The notes under the pieces: model-generated | What the model was told of the DNA's origin: nothing | Seen by the model: the letters and a program-made list of their open reading frames with translations, nothing else | Databases searched by the model: none | Program-made: the position numbers and the translations under genes | Part shown: piece by piece, positions 17,928 through 27,581 of the stretch | Numbering within the stretch: position 1 is the first letter of the stretch | Layout: the number at the start of each line of letters is the position of its first letter | Assembly: GCA_029855935.1 (NCBI GenBank) | Contig: JAGSHN010000023.1 | Coordinates: forward strand, 71,516 to 135,515 | DNA: 64,000 bases | Origin: Candidatus Thorarchaeota archaeon | GTDB lineage: Archaea; Asgardarchaeota; Thorarchaeia; Thorarchaeales; Thorarchaeaceae | Reading direction: 5' to 3'

Positions 17928-19427
17928 CTACCACACCCATAGACCAAACAGCTGAAGCAAGACGGCCTGACCGAATACGAAACCGAGCAGCATAGCCCGC
18001 TCCTTGGTGCTCATCCCCGTCCCCGTGATGTAGGTGAGAACGGGAATCAGCAGGAACGGCAGAATGAACATGCAGATTCTTGCTGTCTCGCCCTTCTTAG
18101 GCGTTCCAGCCAGGAACAGAATGGCCAGGGAAATAAGAGCCGCGACGACAAGAGCATATCTCTTGAGCCCCCTCCCATCGCGCCCTGCCTCATCCCTCAT
18201 CATCAGGAGGCCTCTGTAGGCGAGGACGGACAGAATCGGGCCAAAGAAGATCATGATGTCCATGACATCCTCTACTCTCGTCACAACGTACTCAATCGGA
18301 TTGGCAAGCAGCGTGAGGCCGTTCGGATTCTCCAGCGAGCTGGCATAGAGAAACGCGTTGATGTAGTTGAAGCCAGTTGCGAGAGACAGCAACGCGTATG
18401 CCGCAGCAATGCAGGCACTCAACAACAGAGGAAGCCGTATCGACCTCAGGACCTCAACCACACGAGAGACTATGGCACCATCTCTTGTTCCTGCCAGGGC
18501 CTTCAGCGTCTCGAAGGCAAAGAGGAAGAGCACCGCGAACGCGGACAGGAACGTGATGAAGGTGAGCAGGAACAGACAGACAAGAGATCCTGCAAACGCC
18601 ACCCTCCGGTCCGGATGAAGATAGAAGTAGGTGAGGCCCAGCACAAGTGTTGCGACAATCGCATAGATGTTCGCAAGATAGTAGGCCTGAACAGCAGGAA
18701 GAAAGAGGTAGAGAAGGGCAGCATAGCCTGCGATGTCCTCGTCGAACAGCTGACGAACCAACCCCTTGAGGAAGACGGCCGAGCCAGCAGAGGATATGAC
18801 GCAGATACCGAGAGCAATCATCCCCGGGGAGCCGAACGCAAGGCAGAGAACATAGATCACCAGTACTGCCCCGGGCGGATGAGTCTGGGCGTGCACCGTT
18901 AGCGTGGGTTGGAGTGTCTCGTAGTTGCTGATGAAGTCGATGACGCTGCGGACTCGGACCGCGTCGTTGAAGATCTCGATGGGACCGCCTATCGGCTGCA
19001 CAATACCAATCTCCCAGCCGTGAATCAGACTCGTGGCGATGATGGATATCATTCCGACAGCAGCCGCCAGCCAGGGACTCAGGGATATCCGCCCTCGCCT
19101 GTGCAGATACACAAGACCAATCACCGCCACAGCCGACACGACAAGAGCGACTACAATCTCCGGAGGGGAGGGAATCACCAGTTGACCCCACAGCGGCCAG
19201 CTGTTGAATGCCCTGCTACTGTCGCCAGCAGGAGGCGGTCTTGGAGAACCCGAGGGGGGTCGGCGACCGTCAGGCGGCCCTGCGCGGGCTGGACCCAATA
19301 GGATGTGGTAGAAGGCGACAATCAACACGATGCCGAGTGTGACCTTCACGTACGCCCAGATGTTCTCCCTGCTCAGCAGTACACCGGATTGCGAGTCGCG
19401 ATGGGCAGGTGCTTCCTCGGCCGTCAT
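17928..19427 (-). CDS. Multi-pass membrane protein, possible GT-C glycosyltransferase
   Basis: A 499-residue protein with about ten to twelve hydrophobic helices. A cytoplasmic N-terminus precedes helix 1; a proline-rich extracellular loop (GRRPPSGSPRPPPAG) follows it. The THPPGAVL motif between helices is typical of the PMT/ArnT/GT39-like class, where lipid-linked sugars are used outside the membrane. The acidic pair expected in the first loop (DD/DE) was not identified with certainty; EIFNDAVRVRSVIDF lies in a suitable position. The role in surface glycosylation is inferred. Confidence 0.5.
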   Translation of the reverse strand: MTAEEAPAHRDSQSGVLLSRENIWAYVKVTLGIVLIVAFYHILLGPARAGPPDGRRPPSGSPRPPPAGDSSRAFNSWPLWGQLVIPSPPEIVVALVVSAVAVIGLVYLHRRGRISLSPWLAAAVGMISIIATSLIHGWEIGIVQPIGGPIEIFNDAVRVRSVIDFISNYETLQPTLTVHAQTHPPGAVLVIYVLCLAFGSPGMIALGICVISSAGSAVFLKGLVRQLFDEDIAGYAALLYLFLPAVQAYYLANIYAIVATLVLGLTYFYLHPDRRVAFAGSLVCLFLLTFITFLSAFAVLFLFAFETLKALAGTRDGAIVSRVVEVLRSIRLPLLLSACIAAAYALLSLATGFNYINAFLYASSLENPNGLTLLANPIEYVVTRVEDVMDIMIFFGPILSVLAYRGLLMMRDEAGRDGRGLKRYALVVAALISLAILFLAGTPKKGETARICMFILPFLLIPVLTYITGTGMSTKERAMLLGFVFGQAVLLQLFGLWVW

Positions 19428-19510
19428 AGCACGACAGGAATCTCGTGATCACATATACCAGTTTGCCGAAGTCTCTACAGCTCTCACCCAAATCTCTCCC
19501 AAATCACAGT

Positions 19511-19966
19511 TCAGTCCAGACTTATGTATAGAAACACAGCAAGCGCAACACTGGTGAAGAAGTCCGGAATCAGGACAAACGGCCCGAGTCCCTGCGCCCG
19601 AAATCCGAACACCAAATGCACCAGCGGATTCGAGGCCAGAGCGTACAGAAGGAGAGACACCATCACGAGTATCAGGCCGAGAGTGAACCGAGTCTTGATC
19701 TCCCTATATATGCCCGCGTAGATTGCGGTCAGCGCCAGGACCACAACGATATTGAAGAACGAGAGCAGGGCCTTGAGATTCAGCAGAACGTTCATCGTGG
19801 CCGGATCAGCCAGCGGCGGCGGTCGAGGCTCCTCCTGAGGCGGCGGCAGAACGACACTTGCCAGTACCATACCCAACACTCCCACCAGCAGAGCGACCGC
19901 AATGATGGCAACAAACCTCATTCGTTTCGAAGACATAGTCCCGCTATCAATCTCCACTGTCATCAC
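19511..19966 (-). CDS. Four-helix membrane protein, partner of ArsR regulator
   Basis: A 151-residue protein with four hydrophobic segments and a proline-rich extracellular stretch (PPPQEEPRPPPL) after the first. It overlaps the ArsR-like gene upstream by about 20 bases, so the two form an operon. ATG 19936 (MSSKRMRFV) is an alternative start. I do not recognise a function; it may be the sensor or target of the regulator. Confidence 0.6.
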   Translation of the reverse strand: MMTVEIDSGTMSSKRMRFVAIIAVALLVGVLGMVLASVVLPPPQEEPRPPPLADPATMNVLLNLKALLSFFNIVVVLALTAIYAGIYREIKTRFTLGLILVMVSLLLYALASNPLVHLVFGFRAQGLGPFVLIPDFFTSVALAVFLYISLD

Positions 19967-20258
19967 CTATACCCCTTTGCCCAATTCTCTCCCAAATCTC
20001 GGTCAACTTGTCAAAGGAGGCCTCGACCTCCTCAGAGAGGAAATAGAGGGATCCGTAACCGCTCCCCTCCCGAACAACGACCTCGTGGCGTTCAAGAAAC
20101 GCCAGATGATGTCGGACTGTCTTGTAGTCCAGACCGAGCAGCTCCGCAAGCTGGTTGGCATTGTAGGGTCGACTGTGAAGAAGGAACATAATTCTCGCGC
20201 GATTCACACCGCCACGGGTGCCAGCGACAAGCCACCAGAGAAGCTGCTCTATCTTCAT
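19947..20258 (-). CDS. ArsR-family winged-helix regulator
   Basis: A small DNA-binding protein. The winged helix reads RARIMFLLHSRPYNANQLAE, then LDYKTVRHHLAFLERH as recognition helix, and a wing (VVREGSGYGSLYFLS). A C-terminal helix (EASFDKLTEIWERIG) probably dimerises it. Start at ATG 20258 (MKIEQLLWWLV) is preferred over 20300. No metal-binding cysteines. It is co-transcribed with the membrane protein downstream. Confidence 0.75.
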   Translation of the reverse strand: MKIEQLLWWLVAGTRGGVNRARIMFLLHSRPYNANQLAELLGLDYKTVRHHLAFLERHEVVVREGSGYGSLYFLSEEVEASFDKLTEIWERIGQRGIGDDSGD

Positions 20259-20847
20259 CAAGTTCTCTCTCTTCGGGCGGGTATTATAGATTCCCACCAA
20301 AGTGAGTTCAGACTGGATATCCGGTATCAGCGGTGTTCCTCAGGCCGACAAGCACGACCCAAGAACATAGCTCGTTGACAGTCTACGAGAAAGCCCACAA
20401 TGATAGCCGAGGGCGTCGGTACTCTCATCAATGTCATCTGGGAGCGGGTCAGGCAGGTGTCCCGTAGTTGGAACTGGTGTAGTCTGGGGTAACCAAGAAA
20501 ACTCAACGCATACACGCTCAACCACCGGGTGGCAACCAGCGTGCCCTCGGTCTTCGCTTCGAGCGGCTTGTTTCCCCGCTTGCCAGTTGTCAGTGGCCAG
20601 CAGCCTCTCGATAGCCACGAGAAACGTGCGCACATCGGCTATCAGAAGGGGCACGGCTCCCTCAAGAATGTGAGAACGGACGTCACAATGCGGGGTGGGA
20701 ACATACTCGAGCACCTGGTCGGGTGCGACTCGTGCGTACAGTATTTGTTCAGTACGTGACTAGTCGCCATCGCACATTAGGACGAAGAGATGGTGTTGCG
20801 TTCTGTATGATGAGGCGATGCTATCTTTCTTCGAAGGAAGCACAAAT
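20259..20847. other. Intergenic stretch, nothing recognised
   Basis: About 590 bases between divergent genes. Several open frames exist but none has family features or consistent codon use. Confidence 0.4.
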
Positions 20848-20854
20848 CTTATAT
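20848..20854 (+). promoter_or_regulatory. TATA box for the ribbon-helix-helix gene
   Basis: CTTATAT preceded by A-rich DNA lies 32 bases before the ATG at 20886, the spacing expected for a leaderless archaeal transcript. Confidence 0.5.
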
Positions 20855-20885
20855 CCAAAGGTATCCATAGATATCCCGATGTATA

Positions 20886-21176
20886 ATGCGCATACAAAGA
20901 TCGCGAAAAGAGAAGATCCTCATCACGGTCCCGGAAGACCACTTGCGGATAATAGACGGTCTAGTGGCGCGGGGGGCGGCTCCGAGCCGAAGCGCACTCA
21001 TTCAGCAGATCATAGGGGCATTTGTTACAGAGGTCAACAGGATGAAAAACTCCTCATCTCAACTATATGCTCAGCCTCAGACGATAGGAAACGCCGTGGA
21101 AGCTCTGATTGCGTATTTCTTGTATGTGCTTGGGAAGGCAGCAATTGACGCACTGTTTGGGAGTGACAATCAATGA
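20886..21176 (+). CDS. Ribbon-helix-helix DNA-binding protein with C-terminal hydrophobic helix
   Basis: A 96-residue protein. Residues 8-50 fit a CopG/MetJ-like ribbon-helix-helix domain: a basic beta strand (KEKILITVPEDH), then two helices (LRIIDGLVARG, SRSALIQQIIGAFVTEV). A hydrophobic stretch (VEALIAYFLYVLGKAAIDALF) follows and could be membrane-associated or a dimer interface. The ATGA overlap at 21173 couples it to the next gene, as in antitoxin-toxin or regulator-target pairs. Confidence 0.65.
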   Translation: MRIQRSRKEKILITVPEDHLRIIDGLVARGAAPSRSALIQQIIGAFVTEVNRMKNSSSQLYAQPQTIGNAVEALIAYFLYVLGKAAIDALFGSDNQ

Positions 21177-21640
21177 GAATGAGAAACATTCCGATGCACA
21201 GAGACATTGTGATTCCGAAGACAATGATGCCAACGGTTCCACCTGGCTTTGAAAAGACGATACTGGGGGAACCAAAAGGAGCAATCGCACAATACAGGGG
21301 CCCCGGGAACCTTCACCTACGCGAATACGATGACAGATGGACACTCCATAGAGACTATGGCGACCCACGAACTCTTGGCGGCCTAATCATCCATATATTC
21401 TTGGATGCGCCCGAGATTGGGATATCTTTGCTCATTGCCGCAGGAACCTTCAAGGAAACATACGAGGCCACAGGGTCAACAACAAAGGCGCTGACAGAAG
21501 CGCTGAAGGTTCTGCCAGTTTCGTATATCGCTCTGCGGACAATCAAGGCACTATTTGAGTATCTGGTTCAGTTGTTTTCATCCGGCAGTGTTGAATATTC
21601 ACGACTCAGCCAGAATCCGGCGGTCCGATACGAGTGGTAG
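21173..21640 (+). CDS. Hypothetical protein, partner of the ribbon-helix-helix gene
   Basis: 155 residues, not recognised. The N-terminal half is polar and aromatic (YRGPGNLHLREYDDRWTLHRD) and the C-terminal half contains two hydrophobic helices (LGGLIIHIFLDAPEIGISLL and VLPVSYIALRTIKALFEYLV). It starts within the upstream stop codon (ATGA). Either a membrane-associated effector controlled by the upstream protein or part of a two-component complex with it; no toxin family is evident. Confidence 0.55.
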   Translation: MRMRNIPMHRDIVIPKTMMPTVPPGFEKTILGEPKGAIAQYRGPGNLHLREYDDRWTLHRDYGDPRTLGGLIIHIFLDAPEIGISLLIAAGTFKETYEATGSTTKALTEALKVLPVSYIALRTIKALFEYLVQLFSSGSVEYSRLSQNPAVRYEW

Positions 21641-22115
21641 CTTTTCAGGATGCACTTGAATTCGCTAAGTGATAGTACAATTCCCTATCCTCCGGAGAGT
21701 CGATGGTGTTCCATAACCATACAAACTCCGACATCTAGTTCCAGTGTGCACTGGCTCTCGCCGACTGCAATGTACTTCTCCTGCGAGAACGTGAGGGATG
21801 CAGAACAGGATTCAGAGAGAGCGGCAAATGACACAGGTGAGGCGTGATGTCGAGGGAGCCAATGGGCAAATCTCTTTCCCATCATTCTCTAGAACCGTTC
21901 ATCGTGCCTTCCTTCCAGTGACTCATCTCCCGATAGACAATACACTCGATTAGATCTTGGGATAGGTAGCTCAGTAGTGAATTGATTGTCAGTTTACCAC
22001 GTGTGCCACGGCTTGCCCACCTTGCCCACATCTTCTGGTAGGAAACCTTGTTGAGGCTGACGTCAAGTTCTTGTCTGTATCTTCCCACAGCGGTCTTTGC
22101 TGTACAAACCGTCGA
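21641..22115. other. Intergenic stretch, possible remnant of a HepT partner
   Basis: On the minus strand, immediately downstream of the mntA gene, a HepT gene would be expected. A 68-codon frame at 21882-22088 (VGRYRQELDVSLNKV, DLIECIVYREM) is present, but it lacks the HEPN motif and cannot be assigned. Confidence 0.35.
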
Positions 22116-22550
22116 TCAATTGCCATCTCTAATCGACCTCATCACTTGGTCTAGAAACCGGCGCTCGAAGATTGCATAGTCGGGGTAGTGAATCATCACA
22201 TCGGCGAGAAACCTCTCCCACGCCCCCTCTCTCGCAAAAAGGACCAGGCCATCCCGTGCAATCTTGTATCTCAGTGACCAGTTTACGTCCTCGACAAGAA
22301 TGACATCGACCCGTTTTTCTGGGCCGTTCAATGCGGACACCAGCTCCATCAACAGCCTCCATCTGTCATCCACCTCGGGCAGGGTCGTCTTGATGGCAAT
22401 GTCGGTGTCGCTCAGAGAGTGAGCAGTGCCACGTGCACGGGAGCCGAAGACTGCGATGAACTCTATGCGGTCGCCGCCAATCCGGAGGATGACATCCCGT
22501 ATGTTCTTCAAGTCCGGTGGAATTGAACTGGCTGTCTGCGGCTTTGTCAA
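22116..22550 (-). CDS. MntA-type nucleotidyltransferase without a clear HepT partner
   Basis: A 144-residue minimal nucleotidyltransferase with a canonical GSx10DxD site (GSRARGTAHSLSDTDIAI) and a later acidic strand (KRVDVILVED). It is the third MntA-like gene in 9 kb, but no intact HEPN gene flanks it. Possibly an orphan antitoxin or one acting on another HEPN protein in trans. Confidence 0.8.
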   Translation of the reverse strand: MTKPQTASSIPPDLKNIRDVILRIGGDRIEFIAVFGSRARGTAHSLSDTDIAIKTTLPEVDDRWRLLMELVSALNGPEKRVDVILVEDVNWSLRYKIARDGLVLFAREGAWERFLADVMIHYPDYAIFERRFLDQVMRSIRDGN

Positions 22551-22969
22551 CGAACCTACCCATCTACTGTTTTGACCTCAAGCATAAAAAACTGGCTAGG
22601 CTAGAATAGGAACGAGAACACCCCAGCAACCCTCGGACCAGAATTGTCAGACAATTACATCCGGGTGCTCCGACAGAGATGTCTGAATGGAACCCGACAC
22701 TCCGGAGTGCAAGATCAGCTGTAGATGTTCTGATCGTTCGATGAAGCGTTCTAGATGCAACCTCGTCCCACTTACGATACTTGCCAGACTGGGATTCCCG
22801 ATGCCTTTGAAACGTAGGCAGACTCCGAGGATTGAACCGGCCTAACTGGGATTGATGGGGGGCAGGACAGCGTCAACGAGAGCACGTCTTGTCCGAGGGC
22901 CAACACACCGACAAGCGTGAACCAAGCCACTCTGGTAGCAACAGCGTGCAACTCGCGCAGGAAATACGT
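22551..22969. other. Intergenic stretch, nothing recognised
   Basis: About 420 bases between two minus-strand genes; no coding, RNA or repeat feature supported. Confidence 0.4.
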
Positions 22970-23725
22970 CTATCCAGCAAGTGCCTGTATCAGCAAGATT
23001 GCTGCAACTGTGAGGAGGACACCGCCGAACACCGCACGCACGTGCCTCGGCCTTGCGTGATGCGCCATTACTCGCGACCCGATCTGACTCCCCGCAAACA
23101 CGGCCACTGCACAGGCAATCCAGATGTCCCACTGCGGCTCGGCGGCAAAGACCATATGCGAGATGAAGCTCGACGTCCCCGAGCAGCTGACGATGAACGC
23201 CGATGTCGCTGCTGCAATCTTGGGATCCAGTCCGACGATGTACAGCAGTGGCACCACAAAGCTGCCGCCGCCCCTGCCAATCAGCCCAGCGATGAGTCCA
23301 AGCCCAGCACCACCCATCAGACCAATGGCCATTCTCTCGCGGGACTTGAACTCATCACGCGACGGTCTCCACCCGCTCAGCATCAGTAGTGCCGCCGCAG
23401 CCGTGAACAGCGCGAACACAACCAGCAGGACATCGGTGGGAGCAGCGATATTGAGCAACGTTCCGATGGGTGCAAAGATGACCATCGTCAGTCCAAACGG
23501 CAGCGCGATTCTCCAGTCGATGAGCCCCCTCCGATGGTATGTCACGGCGGCCGACGAGCTGTTGATCACGTTCAGCAGCATCCCGAGGGGAATTGCCTGG
23601 GTCTTGAAGTCCATCCCGAACCAGAAGAGAATGGGAATGTAGAGCTGGGACCCGCCCATCCCCAACATCGAGAATACAAATGCAATCAGAAAGAAGACAA
23701 TTGGTATCAGGATGGCGTAGTCCAT
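22970..23725 (-). CDS. TauE/SafE-family anion exporter
   Basis: A 251-residue membrane protein with about eight helices in two related halves. Each half carries the family hallmark after its first helix: FVFSMLGMGGSQLYIPIL and LGLIAGLIGRGGGSFVVPLL. Members move sulfite, sulfoacetate or related organic anions. Start ATG at 23725. Monocistronic; no sulfur-metabolism genes adjoin it, so the substrate is unknown. Confidence 0.85.
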   Translation of the reverse strand: MDYAILIPIVFFLIAFVFSMLGMGGSQLYIPILFWFGMDFKTQAIPLGMLLNVINSSSAAVTYHRRGLIDWRIALPFGLTMVIFAPIGTLLNIAAPTDVLLVVFALFTAAAALLMLSGWRPSRDEFKSRERMAIGLMGGAGLGLIAGLIGRGGGSFVVPLLYIVGLDPKIAAATSAFIVSCSGTSSFISHMVFAAEPQWDIWIACAVAVFAGSQIGSRVMAHHARPRHVRAVFGGVLLTVAAILLIQALAG

Positions 23726-24074
23726 GCAATCACTGGCTCCTACAATAGCGACTCAGGTTGTCGAGCCCCGGACCGACTAGCGACCGCTGAGGCCCTGCAG
23801 TCGCATTCCGTGCACTGTTCTATTTACATATGCCGCAACTGGCACACTGCCAGATACTTCAGAATACGCGCTGCTGATCCCTGACCCAGCAGGCCTATTC
23901 GCAAATGGTTTCGCGCTGGCAACGCCCGAGACATTGGCACAGCAGAGTGGTCAGGCCCACAGAGAGTCTACCATCGCAGGGTTCGCAGTGATACCGCTCA
24001 TTCTCCATTCTCAGCCAGTCGTACGACGAATCCTTTTAGATGTGACAGACATAGTATGAGGGGAGGGAAGCACG
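23726..24074. other. Intergenic stretch between divergent genes
   Basis: No gene seen. CCTTTTAGATG near 24032-24042 could serve as promoter core of the plus-strand gene, and GGGGAGGGAAG before 24075 as its ribosome-binding site. Confidence 0.4.
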
Positions 24075-24893
24075 TTGGCATCAAGTCGGACGGCCTTTGG
24101 TCTGATCGTGGTGTACGGCATCAGTGTGGTCCTCAGCGCGGCCTTCTCATTGACAAACCCAGAATGGAGTACGGTCGTTCCACTGCTGGGACTGGAGACG
24201 AGATACCACTTCCTTCTCGTGGTCTACGTCATCCCGCTGGTCGTGGGCATTGTCGTCACATATCTCGCGCTCCGTGGAGTGACTCCTCTCTATCTGAGAC
24301 TGAGAACGGCAATGGCTGAGGGAGACAGCCGCATCGTCTATGCGCCCCCCACCTCTGACCCAAACGACTCGGATGTCTATCTCAGGAGGAGCCTTCTCGT
24401 GGCGTTCCTTGTTCTTGGGATTCTGTCAATCATCATCCACTACGTCGACCCGCATCTCTTCATGACCGACGCGGACTACGAGATGTTCGTCCGAGACGTG
24501 GGCGACCCAAGGTACGCGCCGCCTGTATCCATCACCCTGGCTGGCCTGTTGATTCCGCTTGCGGTCGCCGTGTGGTCGATAGTCTGGATCCTGCAGGACT
24601 GCAATCTCTACGAGGAGCAGAGAGTCGGAACTGGCGTCGTTGCTGGCGCGACGTATGAGCCTCTGTGGCTTAGACCGGCCAAGTTCCTGCAGGGATACTC
24701 GGGAATCTCGTCGCTGCTCTTCGTGATCTCTATCGCGGCTCTCTTCATCGCGACTGGCGAGTCACTGATGTCCGCAGTATTCACCATACTGATACCAATC
24801 TTCGCGGTCGTTCAGTGCATTCCTGTCTACCTCTTCTACACCCGCATCGACAGAGGGTTCCTGTTGCAGAGGGCCGAGAGACTCAGCTCATAG
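24075..24893 (+). CDS. Hypothetical multi-pass membrane protein
   Basis: 272 residues starting at TTG 24075 behind a purine-rich ribosome-binding site. Five or six hydrophobic helices lie in pairs, with a polar loop of about 60 residues between the second and third (VYAPPTSDPNDSDVYLRRS). I do not recognise the family. No enzymatic motif visible. Confidence 0.55.
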   Translation: MASSRTAFGLIVVYGISVVLSAAFSLTNPEWSTVVPLLGLETRYHFLLVVYVIPLVVGIVVTYLALRGVTPLYLRLRTAMAEGDSRIVYAPPTSDPNDSDVYLRRSLLVAFLVLGILSIIIHYVDPHLFMTDADYEMFVRDVGDPRYAPPVSITLAGLLIPLAVAVWSIVWILQDCNLYEEQRVGTGVVAGATYEPLWLRPAKFLQGYSGISSLLFVISIAALFIATGESLMSAVFTILIPIFAVVQCIPVYLFYTRIDRGFLLQRAERLSS

Positions 24894-25194
24894 ACCAACA
24901 GTCGTCTTGCCGGCGAGACAGTGTCCCGATGTTCCCGCAACCAGATTCCGTGTGTTGTACGGCTCTATCCGCTCATCGACGAGGACCACGGACAAGTACA
25001 GCAGGAACTCACGGATCACGACCGGGTCCGAATCACCATCGCGCTCCGTCGCCGCCAATGCCTCGCAAGAACGAGGTCCTCTGTTCATACTCAGGTCTCC
25101 AGCAAGAACCAACTCCGATGCCTGCGTGAAGTCCCAGACTACACAGGTCTGGTTGAAACGGGAAGCGGAACTCACCCAATCATAGCCGTCCGAG
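24894..25194. other. Intergenic stretch, possible decayed coding DNA
   Basis: Frames are open on both strands and some pieces look protein-like, but none has a good start, ribosome site or recognisable domain. Treated as non-coding or decayed. Confidence 0.35.
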
Positions 25195-26139
25195 ATGAGT
25201 CCTCACAGTCGCAGGCACGACCTCATTGACGTGCCAATATTGAAATTGCCAGAAGACAATACGCTGCTGACTGGCGCGGGAGGATCAGTATTGCAAGACT
25301 CGGAGAAGCGCGAGGCCATAGGGCTCATAGTCATAGTTGTCTTCACGATGTTGGGCGGAGTCGCTACAGTATTTCTGGTAGTGCCGCACCTTGCCGACCT
25401 CCCGATGTGGGCTGCTGTTGCCATTCTGACAAGTATCGCCTTGGCAATTGTGGGTCTCGGTGCTGGAGCCCTGATTGTCCTGACACGCGGGAGCACCGAG
25501 TCGAGACGTCCGACAGGAGAGGACGTTGCAAGAGCCATCGCTCTACTCGATAGACTCTGTAACGGGCTGTCACCGCCACTGATCTCTGACAGCGAGAGAG
25601 AGACCTCCATGGAACTGGACCCCTTCTCTGGCGCGGCTGCAGAGGCGACTGTGCGCGTTCTTCTTGCCGCAGACGCCCCTTTATCGAAATGGTGGGCAGA
25701 GGCTGTGCAACGCGAGGTCCCTCACTGGAGGGATGTCATACAGGTACCTGCTGTGGTGACCGATTCGGCGCTTGACGTAAACGAGGGGTGTGTGATGCTC
25801 GTGCTGATTGTTCTCTACGCTGTCTACTCTGCCGTGCAGTTCTTGGTCGGTCCCGCTCTTGCACCAGTCGTTTCTGTAGTCATAATTGTTCTCCCTGTCG
25901 TTGTCATAGCCGTGGCATGGAGAAGACGGTCTCGGAGGCAATCCGAGATGGGTCTTGATGAACTGAGTTGCATAGGGATTCGCAAGGTGATTCGTTACGC
26001 AGAGAAGCGGATGGAAGAGGAACTGACTGTGTACGTGATTGGAAGATACGACGGCCTGCAGTACACGGAAGAGTTCATCGAGACCGAGGACAATATGCGA
26101 CTCACAAGGGCGCTGCTGATCCCGCGGGCGAGGCGGTGA
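25195..26139 (+). CDS. Hypothetical membrane protein with two helix hairpins and a soluble C-terminal domain
   Basis: 314 residues. A helix pair at about 40-105, a cytoplasmic stretch with a conserved-looking helix (EDVARAIALLDRLCNGLSPP), a second hydrophobic pair at about 200-240 (VMLVLIVLYAVYSAVQFLV and VVSVVIIVLPVVVIAVAW), then a charged tail (IGIRKVIRYAEKRMEEEL). The region between the hairpins could face either side. Family not recognised; the start (ATG 25195) is the first in frame. Confidence 0.5.
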   Translation: MSPHSRRHDLIDVPILKLPEDNTLLTGAGGSVLQDSEKREAIGLIVIVVFTMLGGVATVFLVVPHLADLPMWAAVAILTSIALAIVGLGAGALIVLTRGSTESRRPTGEDVARAIALLDRLCNGLSPPLISDSERETSMELDPFSGAAAEATVRVLLAADAPLSKWWAEAVQREVPHWRDVIQVPAVVTDSALDVNEGCVMLVLIVLYAVYSAVQFLVGPALAPVVSVVIIVLPVVVIAVAWRRRSRRQSEMGLDELSCIGIRKVIRYAEKRMEEELTVYVIGRYDGLQYTEEFIETEDNMRLTRALLIPRARR

Positions 26140-26400
26140 CTATCCGTATTCACCGGGGTCTCAGGACATCTCGATTGCGACCCCCATAGGGCATTCTCAT
26201 AGTGTCTCCCAACCCGGAGGAGAGTCATTCAGAGATGGGCGTACGCCATCCGTCAGTCTTGCAAACGAATGAGTGCTCAGACGCTTGTGCAAGAGTTATC
26301 TTGCCGTTCACATAGACTGCCAGATGTGTTCAGCCGTGAGCTGCGCTTCGCTATCGACAACAGCAGCTGCTCAACACGCCGCGCACTGGAGTGAGAAGAG

Positions 26401-27540
26401 ATGAGGCTTGCATTTGTTTCCACGTTCCTGCCACAGCAATGCGGAATAGCGACGTACACGGACTACCTTGTCAGGGGACTGAGGAAGGCCGACCCAGATC
26501 TTGAGATCACGGTTCTCGCAGAGGACGGTGCCGAGGCCCTGCGCGATGGCAACCTCACGGTAGTACCGTGCTGGAACAGGAGGGAGGACTACGTGAAGCA
26601 GATTCTCAGCAGGACCGACGACATCGACATCCTCCATATCCAGCACGAATACGGCATCTACTCCTTCGACGAGAGGCTGCCGACCCTCCTCGACAGCCTG
26701 CCGGACACCATCGGCAAGGTCGTCACAATCCATTGTGTCAGGCCGGCACAGGTGAGCGAGAGAGGCCCCGTGGACGAGGAGTACGCAAGGGAGATAGCCG
26801 AGCGCGCTGATCACGTCATTCTTCATCTCCCCTCTCAGAGGGCAATCCTTGAGCGGCTCGGCATTCCGCGAGAGAAGATATCTGTGATAGCCCACGGTAC
26901 TGAGCTGAGCGATGAGGACCCTATCGAGTCGAGAAGACGACTTGACATCCCCGAGGATGCGAGGATAATGCTGATGTTCGGCTTCGTCAAGCCCCACAAG
27001 TGTCTGCACGTGGCTGTGGAGGCGCTGCGCAAGATCATCGATGAGGGTGTTGACGCGCGACTGTTCGTGGCGGGTGGACTCGCCTCAAACGCAAACGAGG
27101 AGGCAAGACGATATGTGGACACCGTCAGGGAGAGGATAGCCGAGCTCCGACTACAGGAGAGTGTCATCTTCCCGAACCGATTCTATCCCAACGAGGATGT
27201 CCCGTACCTCTTCAGGGCCTGCGATGTCGTCCTGTTTCCGTACTACGAGGGCGACCGCTCGGCGTCGGGCTCGCTTCATCTCGCCATCGGCGCGGCACGG
27301 CCCGTCATCGCCTCGCGCATCCCCAAGTTCGTGGAGCTTGCGAACATCAGCGACGAACTGCTGATCCTCCCTCACAACTCCGACGAGCTCGCCCAGCTTG
27401 CACTGCGCCTGTTCACTGACAGTGAGTTCAACAAGTACATCACGCGTAGGACTGAAGAGTACCGCGAACAGACTTCATGGAAGAAGACTGCACAGAGGCA
27501 CCTCGAGGTATACGAAAAAGTGAAGGAGGAGAGTCACTGA
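26401..27540 (+). CDS. GT4-family glycosyltransferase
   Basis: A 379-residue retaining glycosyltransferase of the GT-B fold. The N-terminal domain begins MRLAFVSTFLPQQCGIATYT, with the acceptor-site histidine in IQHEYGIYSF. The nucleotide-sugar domain has ISVIAHGTE, LMFGFVKPHKCLHVAVEAL and the donor-site stretch YYEGDRSASGSLHLAIGAAR with the conserved acidic residue. It lies 41 bases upstream of a GH130 gene on the same strand, so the two are probably one carbohydrate operon. Similar gene pairs act on mannosides; donor and acceptor here are not known. Confidence 0.85.
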   Translation: MRLAFVSTFLPQQCGIATYTDYLVRGLRKADPDLEITVLAEDGAEALRDGNLTVVPCWNRREDYVKQILSRTDDIDILHIQHEYGIYSFDERLPTLLDSLPDTIGKVVTIHCVRPAQVSERGPVDEEYAREIAERADHVILHLPSQRAILERLGIPREKISVIAHGTELSDEDPIESRRRLDIPEDARIMLMFGFVKPHKCLHVAVEALRKIIDEGVDARLFVAGGLASNANEEARRYVDTVRERIAELRLQESVIFPNRFYPNEDVPYLFRACDVVLFPYYEGDRSASGSLHLAIGAARPVIASRIPKFVELANISDELLILPHNSDELAQLALRLFTDSEFNKYITRRTEEYREQTSWKKTAQRHLEVYEKVKEESH

Positions 27541-27581
27541 ACGGAATCGGAGCGCACTCATAGACAGAGGTGATTCACAGA

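Noticed and set aside
21882-22088. HepT partner for the third MntA
   Set aside because: The frame lacks R-x4-6-H and cannot be aligned convincingly to HEPN proteins.
22800-22850. GGTTCAATCC-like T-loop on the minus strand
   Set aside because: Flanking bases do not form a T-stem; no cloverleaf.
24888-25229. Overlapping open frames on both strands
   Set aside because: No start, ribosome site or domain supports any of them; possibly decayed DNA.
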